Source: Rhodopirellula europaea 6C (GTDB lineage Bacteria; Planctomycetota; Planctomycetia; Pirellulales; Pirellulaceae). Taken from it: a stretch of DNA of 64,000 bases. The first letter of the stretch is position 1. Each line of letters opens with the position of its first letter. A program made the translations under genes and the position numbers. A model generated the notes under the pieces. It ran no database searches. It was not told where the DNA came from and saw only the letters and a program-made list of their open reading frames with translations. Shown here in pieces: positions 1-9,034 of this stretch. The DNA lies in contig NZ_ANMO01000272.1 in assembly GCF_000338295.1 (NCBI RefSeq), positions 33,746 to 97,745 of the forward strand, given 5' to 3'.

Positions 1-1
1 A

Positions 2-367
2 GTCGTCGGCTCCATCGCAAAGGGATTCCCGGGGCTTTGGTTGCTTCCGCTGGCGTTCCTCGTGACAACCGCGATCCGAACAATCCAAGGCTCGGCGACC
101 ATCGCGATGATCACTTCGGCCAGCATTCTGCAATCGCTGGCAACAAGCGGCGAGCTTCCGTTTCACCCGGTCTACTTGGCGATGGCGATCGGTGCGGGAA
201 GCAAACCAATCTCATGGATGACCGACAGCGCGTTTTGGATCATCTCCGAAATGACGGGCATGACCGAAAAAGAAGCCTTGCGAACCATCTCTCCCATGAG
301 TGCCGCATTGGGTGTTTCGGCATTGCTGGTCACCGTGGTTGCCGCGGCGATCTTTCCCGCCGTGTGA
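2..367 (+). CDS. GntP-family permease, 3' end only
   Basis: This is the C-terminal part of an integral membrane permease whose 5' end lies outside the window. The frame is open from base 2 and ends at TGA (365-367). The visible 121 residues are strongly hydrophobic. They carry the conserved tail of the gluconate:H+ symporter (GntP) family: a TTAIRTIQGSATIAMITSA stretch, then GAGSKPISWMTDSAFW, then a last transmembrane helix. GntP proteins import gluconate or related sugar acids across the inner membrane. The substrate cannot be told from this fragment. No partner gene is visible; the next gene downstream is unrelated. Confidence 0.85.
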   Translation, partial: VVGSIAKGFPGLWLLPLAFLVTTAIRTIQGSATIAMITSASILQSLATSGELPFHPVYLAMAIGAGSKPISWMTDSAFWIISEMTGMTEKEALRTISPMSAALGVSALLVTVVAAAIFPAV

Positions 368-504
368 CCTCATTTTGATGGCGAAACAACAGCCAGCTCA
401 CCCAACGAAGGCACAGATGTACCGATGAACGGTTTCAAATTTCCAGTCGAGCGATTTTAATGAGACGTTCCGATTTGCCCAAAAATTGCTAGCAACGAAC
501 GTTC

Positions 505-963
505 ATGGATACAACCCAACCCGATTTGATCAACGCCTCCCACTCGGAGAACTCCGTTCCAACTGCCAGCAACGACGCTGGATCGCCGTCGAAGTCAGAT
601 GCACCTGCGATGAGCAAAAGTGAGCGAATTCGCCGCTACATCCAGGCTCATCCCGAGGCTCGAAACACGGAAATCGTTGCCGCTTTGGAAGAACACGGCA
701 TCAAATACCAGGACGTCGGGAACGTTCGCTCGCAGGAAAAACGCAAGGCGGCAAAGAAGTCCGCTCCGTCGAAACGCCGCCGCCAAGCCGCCGCGGCCCC
801 GGAACCGGCAGCGACGCCAAACCCACCGTCCGTACCTACCCCCACTTCGGGTGCTGTCAGCATGGAAACGCTGCAGGCAGGTGCTGAATTCGTGAAGCAA
901 GCTGGTGGAATCGACCAAGCCGAGGCAATTCTCGCCCTGATTCGGCAAATTCGATCCGCTTGA
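505..963 (+). CDS. small basic protein with a helix-turn-helix-like N-terminal half
   Basis: A 152-residue protein of unknown function. Residues 1-35 are polar and Ser/Asp rich. Residues 36-75 (MSKSERIRRYIQAHPEARNTEIVAAL...) have the spacing of a small winged-helix or helix-turn-helix fold. A basic stretch with KRRRQ and a Pro/Ala linker follow, then a C-terminal amphipathic helix around GAEFVKQAGGIDQAEAILAL. There is no signal peptide or membrane segment, so it is probably cytoplasmic and may bind nucleic acid. Coding-like composition and an ATG start support a real gene. The regulator idea is inference only. Confidence 0.7.
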   Translation: MDTTQPDLINASHSENSVPTASNDAGSPSKSDAPAMSKSERIRRYIQAHPEARNTEIVAALEEHGIKYQDVGNVRSQEKRKAAKKSAPSKRRRQAAAAPEPAATPNPPSVPTPTSGAVSMETLQAGAEFVKQAGGIDQAEAILALIRQIRSA

Positions 964-1289
964 GCCCACCACGCAGCCACCGAGATGGACGCTCGGCACC
1001 CCTCTTTCGGGCCGCATTTAGATTTGTCGGTCAATCCGCGTCGCGACTTCGAATGATTCAACGTCTGAATACGGCGACTTTGCCAAGAAAGACGCTGTGA
1101 AACTAGCGAAGGCCATCGATTGTGAGGGGCTTCGACAGCCCGAAACCCCCGAAAAACATTGACTCTGCTAGATAATTCAGTAGTCTACAAGTCCCCCCTG
1201 CGATCAGCATTTTCGACAGTTCCTACGATCGCTCCCACCTCCCACCGAATCAAAGCCGCTGGTTTCACCGCCACCGAGCTTCCAGCCTC
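964..1289. other. intergenic region upstream of the secretin-like gene
   Basis: 326 bases with no convincing gene. It should hold the promoter of the secretin-like/EF-hand unit that starts at 1290. A TTGACT hexamer lies near 1160, but I see no well-spaced -10 partner. No hairpin followed by a T-run was seen. Confidence 0.4.
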
Positions 1290-3962
1290 ATGAACAATGC
1301 ATTGAACTTCCCAAAGCGATGGGTCGCTTTGGACGAATGTTTCTCAGGCCGCGATGCGTCCGCAGGTCTGAAGACCAAGCGTCATCGCAGCGTCTCGAGC
1401 AAACGACGGGTTCGAGCTTCGCTGGTTCTGGCCGTGCTGGCCGGCGCGTGCATGGGCACTGGCACCGCAGCACCGAACATTCGTCCATGTTCAGCCGACG
1501 AAGTTGTCGACGTCACCCCTGCCGATTCGGTCGAACAACCAAACGTTGATTCGCAAACAGCGGAAACCTTGCGGTTCTCGTTCAACGGCGTTCCATGGCG
1601 TGAAGTGATCCAGTGGCTGGCCGATGAAGCGGACCTAGCCTTGCACATCAGTGAGTTGCCATCGGGCAGCTTCACCTACACCGACAACAGCGAGTTCACC
1701 GTTCAAGAAGCGATTGACCGAGTCAATCTGTTTCTGATCTCGGAAGGCTTCACGTTGGTTCGCAGCGGTCGCTTGCTTTCGGTCATCGATTTGACCGACC
1801 CGCGCGGAGTCCAACAGCTTGAAACGTTGGCCGAGTTCGTCGACGCCGAACAACTCGCCGACAGAAAACCACACGACGTCGTCAAATGCATTTTCTCACT
1901 CGGTGAGATCGATGGAGAAGACGCTGTTCAAGAATTGTCGGCGCTGAACTTGATGACCAGTCCCACGGTCCTCAACAAAACCAACCAACTGATCGTTACC
2001 GATTCCGTCGCGAAACTGAGAAGCGTTCAACGAGTTCTGTCGGCGTTCAAATTGGACGAAATGGACAACGGCACGATCGTCCAATCGTTCCAGTTGCAAC
2101 ACGTTACCGCGGACGACGTGCTGACGGTTGCTCGACCGCACTTGGGCCTGGCGACGGATGAGATGATCGGCATTGATGTCAGCCTGTCGGCTGATCTAGG
2201 TGGTAACAGCATCTTCGTCACCGGCATCGAAGACAAAGTGAAGCTACTAGAAGGTTTGGTCAAAGCGGTCGATCAACCCGACTCTGCCAAGGCCACTTCG
2301 AACGAATCGATGCAACTTCGGTCTTACCTCGTTCCCGGCGGAAACGTTCGGACGGTCTACAACGTCTTGCAAACACTGCTTTCCGGCAAAACTGTTCGTC
2401 TTTCGATGGACGATGACGCGGGCACGATCGTCGCTTTGGCTTCGGCTGAAACCCAAGCAGAAATCAGCCAGACCGTGTCAGAACTGCGAGCCGCCGATGA
2501 TGAGTTCGAAGTCATCCAACTGAAGTCCGTCGATCCATCCTACGCGATCAGCTTGATCGATCAGATGTTGGACTTGCCTGACGAGTACGCCGATCCAGAC
2601 GACATCGATCCGGACACCCCTCGAATCGACGCTGACCCGGGCAATCGCCGACTCTTCGTTCGAGGCAAACGTCATCGCATCGACCAAATTAAAACCATCG
2701 TCGAAGGACTCGAAAAAGGCGGTGGGGCAAGCGACGCCGAGCAAATTCGCGTGCTTCCGTTCAAAGGCAAAAACGCGGAACGCTTGCTGGAGACCGGCGC
2801 CAAGTTTTGGCAATCGACGAATCCGGTGATCCTCTATCCAGGACACCAATCCGATTCGCCAAATGTCCTTGAACGCGTCCCCAACGAAGACAAAAGTGAC
2901 GCGTCTGAAAGCTCTGATCCCGGACCTGACCACAAGGCCCTCGAACTGACCAGCAAACGCAGCCTGACCGACGAACCCACCGAAGCTCGCTTGCTGACAA
3001 CCGTTACACGTTCGCGATCCGAGCCGATCACTTGCCAAATCACGTCACGTGGGTTGATCCTGCAATCCGAAGACACCACGGCCCTCAATGAGTTTGAGCA
3101 ACATTTACGTTCGCTCGGCACATCGATGCAGCCTGCGTCATCTCCCCCCATCGCATTCTACCTGCAACACATTCGTCCAGACGACGCCCTGCGAATGCTG
3201 GCTGAGTTGCTTGAGGGTGGAGAGGCAGCCAAGGAAGGCGAAGCTGGAACGCTGATCAATGGAACCATGACTTCGGTTTCATCCGGCGGCTACCTTGGCA
3301 GCTTCCTGACCACTCGTGACGGAACGATGACGTTGCTGTTTGGCTCCATCACGATCGTTTCCGATTCGCGTTTGAATCGCTTGATCGCTCAGGGATCCTC
3401 CGACGACATCGACTTGATCGAAAACTATCTCAAGATCATCGACAAAGACCGCAGCATCACGACGGTTCAAACCTACGGCACTTCCCGCGTCATCGAACTC
3501 AAGCACACCCGTGCGGAGGATGTTGCGGAAGCCGTTCAAGCAGCCTACGCCGGTCGTATGGCCGAAGGACCGGGCAAAGCCAATGCGGCAGCCGGTGGTG
3601 GAAACGATGCCGATGCACGCGACGCGGCGCGCAATGGCGACAACCGCGGCAATTCAAAGAATCCACCCAAGAAATCGGCCTCCCAAGCGGCTCGTGACTT
3701 GGAACCGAAGATGACCGTCGCCGTTCACGAAGCCAGCAATTCCTTGATCGTGACCGCACCTCAGCAACTGTTTGCCGAAGTGGAAACGCTCGTTCAAACG
3801 ATCGATTCGCGTGGCGAACAAGCGGTCGAAGTCATCATTCCCAGCAGCGATGAAGTCATGGGCGAAGTGCTGCAACAAGTGCTTGGTGCGTCGACGATCA
3901 CTAGCCGGCGACCGACCACATCTTCATCCCGCGATCGTTCGCGAGACCGAGGAGGACGATGA
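1290..3962 (+). CDS. secretin N-domain repeat protein lacking the channel domain
   Basis: An 890-residue exported protein. Residues about 37-60 form a basic then hydrophobic signal-peptide-like segment. Residues about 92-170 resemble an STN/N0 domain. After that come several repeats of the secretin N/NolW type, each an alpha-beta unit ending in a conserved hydrophobic strand (NQLIVTDS, GNSIFVTG, RRLFVRG, NRLIAQGSS, NSLIVTAP). The expected C-terminal secretin beta-barrel domain is absent. The protein ends in a low-complexity Ser/Arg/Asp tail. It therefore looks like a periplasmic repeat protein related to GspD/PilQ rather than a channel. The last bases overlap the start of the next gene (ATGATG), which indicates co-translation with the EF-hand protein. 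Confidence 0.8.
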   Translation: MNNALNFPKRWVALDECFSGRDASAGLKTKRHRSVSSKRRVRASLVLAVLAGACMGTGTAAPNIRPCSADEVVDVTPADSVEQPNVDSQTAETLRFSFNGVPWREVIQWLADEADLALHISELPSGSFTYTDNSEFTVQEAIDRVNLFLISEGFTLVRSGRLLSVIDLTDPRGVQQLETLAEFVDAEQLADRKPHDVVKCIFSLGEIDGEDAVQELSALNLMTSPTVLNKTNQLIVTDSVAKLRSVQRVLSAFKLDEMDNGTIVQSFQLQHVTADDVLTVARPHLGLATDEMIGIDVSLSADLGGNSIFVTGIEDKVKLLEGLVKAVDQPDSAKATSNESMQLRSYLVPGGNVRTVYNVLQTLLSGKTVRLSMDDDAGTIVALASAETQAEISQTVSELRAADDEFEVIQLKSVDPSYAISLIDQMLDLPDEYADPDDIDPDTPRIDADPGNRRLFVRGKRHRIDQIKTIVEGLEKGGGASDAEQIRVLPFKGKNAERLLETGAKFWQSTNPVILYPGHQSDSPNVLERVPNEDKSDASESSDPGPDHKALELTSKRSLTDEPTEARLLTTVTRSRSEPITCQITSRGLILQSEDTTALNEFEQHLRSLGTSMQPASSPPIAFYLQHIRPDDALRMLAELLEGGEAAKEGEAGTLINGTMTSVSSGGYLGSFLTTRDGTMTLLFGSITIVSDSRLNRLIAQGSSDDIDLIENYLKIIDKDRSITTVQTYGTSRVIELKHTRAEDVAEAVQAAYAGRMAEGPGKANAAAGGGNDADARDAARNGDNRGNSKNPPKKSASQAARDLEPKMTVAVHEASNSLIVTAPQQLFAEVETLVQTIDSRGEQAVEVIIPSSDEVMGEVLQQVLGASTITSRRPTTSSSRDRSRDRGGR

Positions 3963-5524
3963 TGCGATTCCACTGGAACGTCACCATGTCCTCTTCGTTC
4001 ATCAAGTCATTGCGTCGCACCGTTCTTCGAGCCGCTCTGCCGGTCTCGATGGCAGCCATGGCCGCTGCCGTGGTGTCGGACGGCAACGTCGCCCGCGCAC
4101 AATCGGGGCTTCGCGAATCGTTGGAAAGACTCGATCGCGATCAAGACGGCGATATTGAACCAGAAGAAATCACGGCACTCGCTCGGCCCTATCTCGAACG
4201 TGTGGCCGAAGCGCGCCGAATGGACCTGAACCGGGACAACTCGGTCGAGCGTTGGCAGGAAGCGGTGCGTATTTATCACGCATTGCAGAACGGCACTTCT
4301 TCACGAGAGGTCGACCCCGAAAGCGAAATCACTGTGCGACCTTTCGGTCCAATGGACGATGAACCGATGGTTCCCGAGTTCGGGCTGGGTGAGATGAAGT
4401 TCCAGTACACGGCCGCCGACTATCGCCAAGCCGAGCGCACTTTATCGCGAAGTGATCGCAATCGAGATGGATTCCTTGACCGACGTGAAGTGGAACGAGC
4501 AGATTGGCGATACCGGGATCCATTCGAAGAAGACTACGACGGTGACAATCGACTCAGCGTCATCGAATTGGCCCAACGCTACGCTCGACGGCGTCTGCTT
4601 TCGAATGCATCGGGTGAACTGATCAAGAAACGCCGACGAGTGGGTAGCGAGGTCCGCGAGACAGAACGGCCCAGCCGCGAAGATGAGTCACGTTACTGGC
4701 GTCGCGATCGGCGCTACTACCTCGCTTCGACCGTGATGGAACGATTTGACAAGAATCGCAACGGGCGGCTGGAAGCAAGCGAGACCGTCGCGATGGGCAT
4801 CCCCTTCGGTCGCATTGACCTCGACCGAGACGGCGAGATTTCTCGCGGCGAACTCAACGACCACCTCATTCAAGTTCAAGAACAAGAAGACCAGGACGCA
4901 GAAGGCTTGCCACCGTGGTTCTTCGAACGCGACGAAGACGGTGATCAACAGATCTCCATGCCCGAATTCACCTCCGAATGGACCCCTGAATTGCTGGCTG
5001 AGTTTGAATCTTACGACCAGAATGCGGATGGGCTGCTAACCAAAAGCGAGCTTGCAGGATCGACCGCTTTAATGGGCGGCAACTACCGAAACGAAACCGC
5101 TTCTGCTCTACCACCTCGCAAAACAGTCGTCTCCGAAATCTTCATCGAGGAAGATTATGTGATCGCGGACGTAAACGTGCAGCTCTCAATCACACACACT
5201 CACGATGAAGCACTCGATGCTTATTTGATCGGTCCCGATGAAACGAAGATCGAACTCTTCTCCGGTGTCGGCGGGCACGACGATCACTTCGACCGAACAC
5301 GATTCGATGACGACGCACGACTGCCGATCACAAAGGCTCGCCCACCATTCGAAGGAACGTTCATTCCCGAAGGCCGCCTCAAGAATCAACCTAGCCTCAG
5401 CTCTTTCAATGGAAAAAGCGTTCAAGGCACTTGGCAATTGGTCATCGCGGGGACACGCAGCGAACGCTTTGGATTGCTGCACAACTGGAGTCTCGACATC
5501 ACGCCGGACACGTCGAAGCCCTGA
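3959..5524 (+). CDS. exported EF-hand protein with C-terminal P (proprotein convertase) domain
   Basis: A 521-residue protein. A signal-peptide-like segment lies at residues 15-47. Eight EF-hand-type loops are readable, for example DRDQDGDIEPEE (59-70), DRNRDGFLDRRE (166-177), DKNRNGRLEASE (264-275), DLDRDGEISRGE (287-298) and DQNADGLLTKSE (353-364), all with Asp/Asn at the calcium positions. Residues about 390-515 form a P/Homo B domain (LDAYLIGPDETKIELFSG ... GTWQLVIAG ... WSLDI). No protease domain is present. It is probably a calcium-binding envelope or extracellular protein. The start overlaps the stop of the secretin-like gene by four bases. ATGs at 3962 and 3986 are alternative starts. 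Confidence 0.8.
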   Translation: MMRFHWNVTMSSSFIKSLRRTVLRAALPVSMAAMAAAVVSDGNVARAQSGLRESLERLDRDQDGDIEPEEITALARPYLERVAEARRMDLNRDNSVERWQEAVRIYHALQNGTSSREVDPESEITVRPFGPMDDEPMVPEFGLGEMKFQYTAADYRQAERTLSRSDRNRDGFLDRREVERADWRYRDPFEEDYDGDNRLSVIELAQRYARRRLLSNASGELIKKRRRVGSEVRETERPSREDESRYWRRDRRYYLASTVMERFDKNRNGRLEASETVAMGIPFGRIDLDRDGEISRGELNDHLIQVQEQEDQDAEGLPPWFFERDEDGDQQISMPEFTSEWTPELLAEFESYDQNADGLLTKSELAGSTALMGGNYRNETASALPPRKTVVSEIFIEEDYVIADVNVQLSITHTHDEALDAYLIGPDETKIELFSGVGGHDDHFDRTRFDDDARLPITKARPPFEGTFIPEGRLKNQPSLSSFNGKSVQGTWQLVIAGTRSERFGLLHNWSLDITPDTSKP

Positions 5525-5650
5525 AGACTGAAAACTCAGGATCTAGTCGGCCGTGCGACCGACTTCCAAGTTGGTGAAGAACGCTGCCATCGACGGACTT
5601 CGAAGTCCATCGTACGGTCATTCAAACCGGAAGTTGCTTTGAGGGACACG

Positions 5651-6040
5651 TTAGAAGCTTCGCTTTGACGGGTCATCAACTGCGTAAGCTTCGATCTCGA
5701 ATGGGTTGCCTCGATACGCATCGCGGCCCATCAGCTTTAACACCAACGAAGCACCTAGATAGGCGGGCAAGAAGAAGGGACCCCAGCGTTCATACTGCCG
5801 CACGTGAACACGCTCATGTCTGCGAGTTCGTTCCAGGTCCGCGATCGTGCACCCAAGCACCACATGGCCGAGCGTCATGGCTGCGGCGGGAACAGGCATC
5901 GATCGCAGGCCCCGGGCAATCCAGCGTCCGTGAATTTCAGCGACCCCCGAAACCCACACGACACGCCCTCCTAACAACAATCCGATTGTCACTCCGATTA
6001 GTGTGTTGGGAGCGGCCCATAAATACCGCAACCAAACCAA
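5651..6040 (-). CDS. small membrane protein with an HERVH motif, downstream of sdhB
   Basis: A 129-residue protein with a hydrophobic N-terminal segment (residues about 8-30) and a second hydrophobic stretch near residues 88-103. The middle carries RRHERVHVRQYERWGPFF; the HERVH is a possible HExxH-type zinc site. The call is a TTG start directly next to the sdhB stop, so it is likely cotranscribed with sdhCAB. A later ATG would give a shorter protein. I do not assign a function; peptidase activity would be inference from one short motif. Confidence 0.6.
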   Translation of the reverse strand: MVWLRYLWAAPNTLIGVTIGLLLGGRVVWVSGVAEIHGRWIARGLRSMPVPAAAMTLGHVVLGCTIADLERTRRHERVHVRQYERWGPFFLPAYLGASLVLKLMGRDAYRGNPFEIEAYAVDDPSKRSF

Positions 6041-6895
6041 TTACTTATCGAACCACTTCTTGATAGCGTGAAGTGTCGTCGCTCGCCCTGCACGTGCGAT
6101 GGAAGTTGTCAGTGGAATTTCTTTAGGACAAACTGCGACACAGTTTTGAGCGTTCCCGCAGGCTGCCAAACCACCGGGTCCCTCCAATGCGTCCAGTCGC
6201 TCGCCGGCCAACGATTTTCCGGTGGGATGGTTGTTGAACAACATCGCCTGGGAAATCGCATGAGGACCGACAAACGCCTCGGAGTAAGCCTGGCGTTTGC
6301 GAGCCTCGAATTCCTCTTCCGTTTCATCGGACTTTTGCGTCAGCTCGATCTTGTTGTATTGAGGGCATGCTTCGACGCAACAACCGCAGCTCATACACTG
6401 GCTGAGTGGGTAGTTACGTTCTTGGTCTTCCCGCAGGATCCGCTCGCCGGCACCCATGTTGTAGTAGCTGTCGACTGGCACCCAAGCTTTGACTCGCTCC
6501 AAGCCTTGGAACAACCGAGCCCGGTCGACGACGAGGTCACGAACGACGGGGAATTTGCTCATCGGCTCCAAAACGATTTCATCAGCATTGTCCACAAGCA
6601 AACGATCGACCAACGCACTGCAGCTTTGACGGACTCGGCCGTTGATAACCATTGTGCATGATCCGCAAACCTCTTCCAGGCAACCACAATCCCAGGCTAC
6701 AGGAGTCACCTTCTTGCCGTCGCGGTTGGTCGACTGAGCCGCGATCCGTTGAAGAACGCTGATCACGTTCATCTCTGGCTCATATTTGATCTTGTGCAGC
6801 TCCCAATACGGCGATTCGCCGGGAGCGTCCTGACGGCGCACGCGAACGTTGATGAACTCGGGTCGTTTCTTTTTCGAAGGTTCGAGAGCAATCAT
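6041..6895 (-). CDS. sdhB: succinate dehydrogenase iron-sulfur subunit
   Basis: This 284-residue subunit passes electrons from the SdhA FAD through [2Fe-2S], [4Fe-4S] and [3Fe-4S] clusters to the membrane anchor in the TCA cycle and respiratory chain. The plant-type ferredoxin cysteines appear as DCGCLEEVCGSC and a later C near residue 81. The ferredoxin-like cluster motifs are CMSCGCCVEACP and CGNAQNCVAVCP. The length is slightly above that of typical SdhB proteins. It is the third gene of sdhC-sdhA-sdhB, 88 bases downstream of sdhA. The ATG at 6895 is the natural start. Confidence 0.96.
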   Translation of the reverse strand: MIALEPSKKKRPEFINVRVRRQDAPGESPYWELHKIKYEPEMNVISVLQRIAAQSTNRDGKKVTPVAWDCGCLEEVCGSCTMVINGRVRQSCSALVDRLLVDNADEIVLEPMSKFPVVRDLVVDRARLFQGLERVKAWVPVDSYYNMGAGERILREDQERNYPLSQCMSCGCCVEACPQYNKIELTQKSDETEEEFEARKRQAYSEAFVGPHAISQAMLFNNHPTGKSLAGERLDALEGPGGLAACGNAQNCVAVCPKEIPLTTSIARAGRATTLHAIKKWFDK

Positions 6896-6983
6896 CGGAG
6901 CAAGAATTCAAAAAGTGGTTGAGAGGCAGTGTGGTGAACAGAGCGATCGTCGGAGTCGCAGGGATTGAAAATTGAAGGAGAAC

Positions 6984-8993
6984 TCAGTTGGCTCCCACCA
7001 ACCCCGTGCCCGATTTCGATTGAGCCAACTTCTTGGCGGCCCGTTCGTTCCAAACTTCTTCGATCGCCTCGGCACCCACCAATCCATACAAACGCGGACG
7101 CGGTGGGATCAACGATGTATCAACATTTTCGTAAGCGAGATCCGGTTGGTTCGTGCTGGCGTTCCAGGTTGCAACCGTGGTCTTGAGATACTTCTCATTG
7201 TTGGCTTCAAACTCATCGCACCATGCTTCGGCTTGGCGACGACGCTCAACGGGATCCTCGGAAGTCAACGATGGCTTCTTGAAGTCAGGCTTGAAGTGAG
7301 CCCCACGGCACTCGTCTCGCTGCAAAGCTCCCTTGAGCAGGGCTTTTGCCAGTGGGAACATGTCTTGCAATGACTTCGCGAAAATGACGTTTTGGTTGGT
7401 CCACGAACCTGTGTCGGCCAATGAAACCTTCATCGCTCGCTCGTGCAGTTCGTCGACCTTCTTGATCGCTTCTTCCAGTTGGTCATTGCGACGAACCACG
7501 GTGGCAACGCGGGTCATCAAATCGCCCAGCTCTTGGTGAATCAGGTATGGATTCTCGTCGCTTCCCGCATTTCCGTTGAGCAGGTGGTCGTGCCGGTCTT
7601 GCTGCGTTTTCACGGCGGCATCAAGCAGCGATTGAGGCACATCGTCCGCCCCCGACTGCTGAGATGCCGAGTAGTTCATGATCGAAGAACCGGTGAACAA
7701 ACCGGTAAAAATGCACGACAGCAATGAGTTCGCACCCAATCGGTTTGCACCGTGATAGTGGTAATCGCATTCGCCAATGGCATATAGACCGTCGATGCTG
7801 GTCATGTGATTGCGAGGTGCTCCGGCTTCCATCCCGCCATCTTCGCTTCTCACATAATCCGCCCACAATCCACCCATGCTGTAGTGAACGGCTGGGAAAA
7901 TCTTCATGGGTTCGTCGCGTGGGTCGACGCCTTGGAACTTCTCGTAGATTTCCAAGATGCCACCGAGTTTGCGATCCAGCTCGTGACGCGGAATGTGCGT
8001 CAAATCGAGGTACACGCACATGCGATCATCTTCGACACTGAGCCCTTCATTGACACAGATATCAAAGATCTCACGCGTCGCGATGTCGCGTGGAACCAAG
8101 TTCCCGTATTCGGGATAGCGTTCTTCCAAGAAGTAGTAGCGATCCGCTTCGGGAATGTCGCGAGGACCGCGAGAATCCTGAGGGGTGCGTGGAACCCAAA
8201 CGCGTCCGCCTTCACCACGAGCCGATTCGCTCATCAAACGCAGCTTGTCAGCACCAGGGATGGCCGTTGGGTGCACCTGAATGAATTCCGCGTTGGCGTA
8301 CTTGGCACCGTTTTGGAAACAACGGCTCGCGGCACTGCCCGTACAGAACACGCTCATCGTGCTGCGTCCGTAGATCAGGCCGCATCCGCCCGTCGCAACC
8401 ACGACAGCGTCCGCAGGAAATGATTTGATTTCCATCGATACCATGTCTTGAGCAACCACCCCACGACAGCGGCCGGTTTCATCTTGGATAGGTCCAAGAA
8501 AGTCCCAAAATTCGAACTTGCGAACGTTGCCTTCGGCTTCTTGGCGACGCACTTGTTCGTCCAACGCATACAACAACTGTTGCCCGGTGGTCGCACCCGC
8601 GAAAGCGGTTCGTTTGTAGAGGGTTCCACCAAACCGACGTCGGTCAATAAAACCTTCGCCGGTACGGTTAAACGGCACGCCCAAGCGGTCCATCAGCTCG
8701 ATGACCTTGGGTGCCCAGTAAGCCATCTCTTTGACGGGCGGTTGGTGATTCAAAAAGTCACCCCCGTAAACCGTGTCGTCGAGGTGTTTCCACTCATCGT
8801 CGCCCAGTTGCCGCGTCGCGTCGTTGCAGCTGTTGATGCCGCCCTGAGCGCAAACGCTGTGCGATCGTTTGACCGGGGTCAAACTGATCAAATCGACTTG
8901 AGCGCCCAGCTCGGTCAACTTCATCGTCGACGCCAAACCGGCCAAACCACCCCCGACGACAACCACGCGGGTAGGCGAGTTGGATTGTGCCAT
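6984..8993 (-). CDS. sdhA: succinate dehydrogenase flavoprotein subunit
   Basis: A 669-residue FAD subunit that oxidises succinate to fumarate. The N-terminus has the dinucleotide-binding fold (VVVGGGLAGLASTMKL) and the flavinylation region SHSVCAQGGINS. The catalytic region has the conserved HPTAIPGADKLRLMSESARG and the later YSMGGLWAD and GANRLGANSLLSC blocks. The C-terminal helical domain is complete. It lies 41 bases after sdhC and before sdhB. The length and gene order match the Bacillus/epsilonproteobacterial-type three-gene sdhCAB set. Confidence 0.97.
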   Translation of the reverse strand: MAQSNSPTRVVVVGGGLAGLASTMKLTELGAQVDLISLTPVKRSHSVCAQGGINSCNDATRQLGDDEWKHLDDTVYGGDFLNHQPPVKEMAYWAPKVIELMDRLGVPFNRTGEGFIDRRRFGGTLYKRTAFAGATTGQQLLYALDEQVRRQEAEGNVRKFEFWDFLGPIQDETGRCRGVVAQDMVSMEIKSFPADAVVVATGGCGLIYGRSTMSVFCTGSAASRCFQNGAKYANAEFIQVHPTAIPGADKLRLMSESARGEGGRVWVPRTPQDSRGPRDIPEADRYYFLEERYPEYGNLVPRDIATREIFDICVNEGLSVEDDRMCVYLDLTHIPRHELDRKLGGILEIYEKFQGVDPRDEPMKIFPAVHYSMGGLWADYVRSEDGGMEAGAPRNHMTSIDGLYAIGECDYHYHGANRLGANSLLSCIFTGLFTGSSIMNYSASQQSGADDVPQSLLDAAVKTQQDRHDHLLNGNAGSDENPYLIHQELGDLMTRVATVVRRNDQLEEAIKKVDELHERAMKVSLADTGSWTNQNVIFAKSLQDMFPLAKALLKGALQRDECRGAHFKPDFKKPSLTSEDPVERRRQAEAWCDEFEANNEKYLKTTVATWNASTNQPDLAYENVDTSLIPPRPRLYGLVGAEAIEEVWNERAAKKLAQSKSGTGLVGAN

Positions 8994-9034
8994 GGAATGT
9001 TTCCTTTAAAGAATCAAAATGGGTGGGTGCAAAC

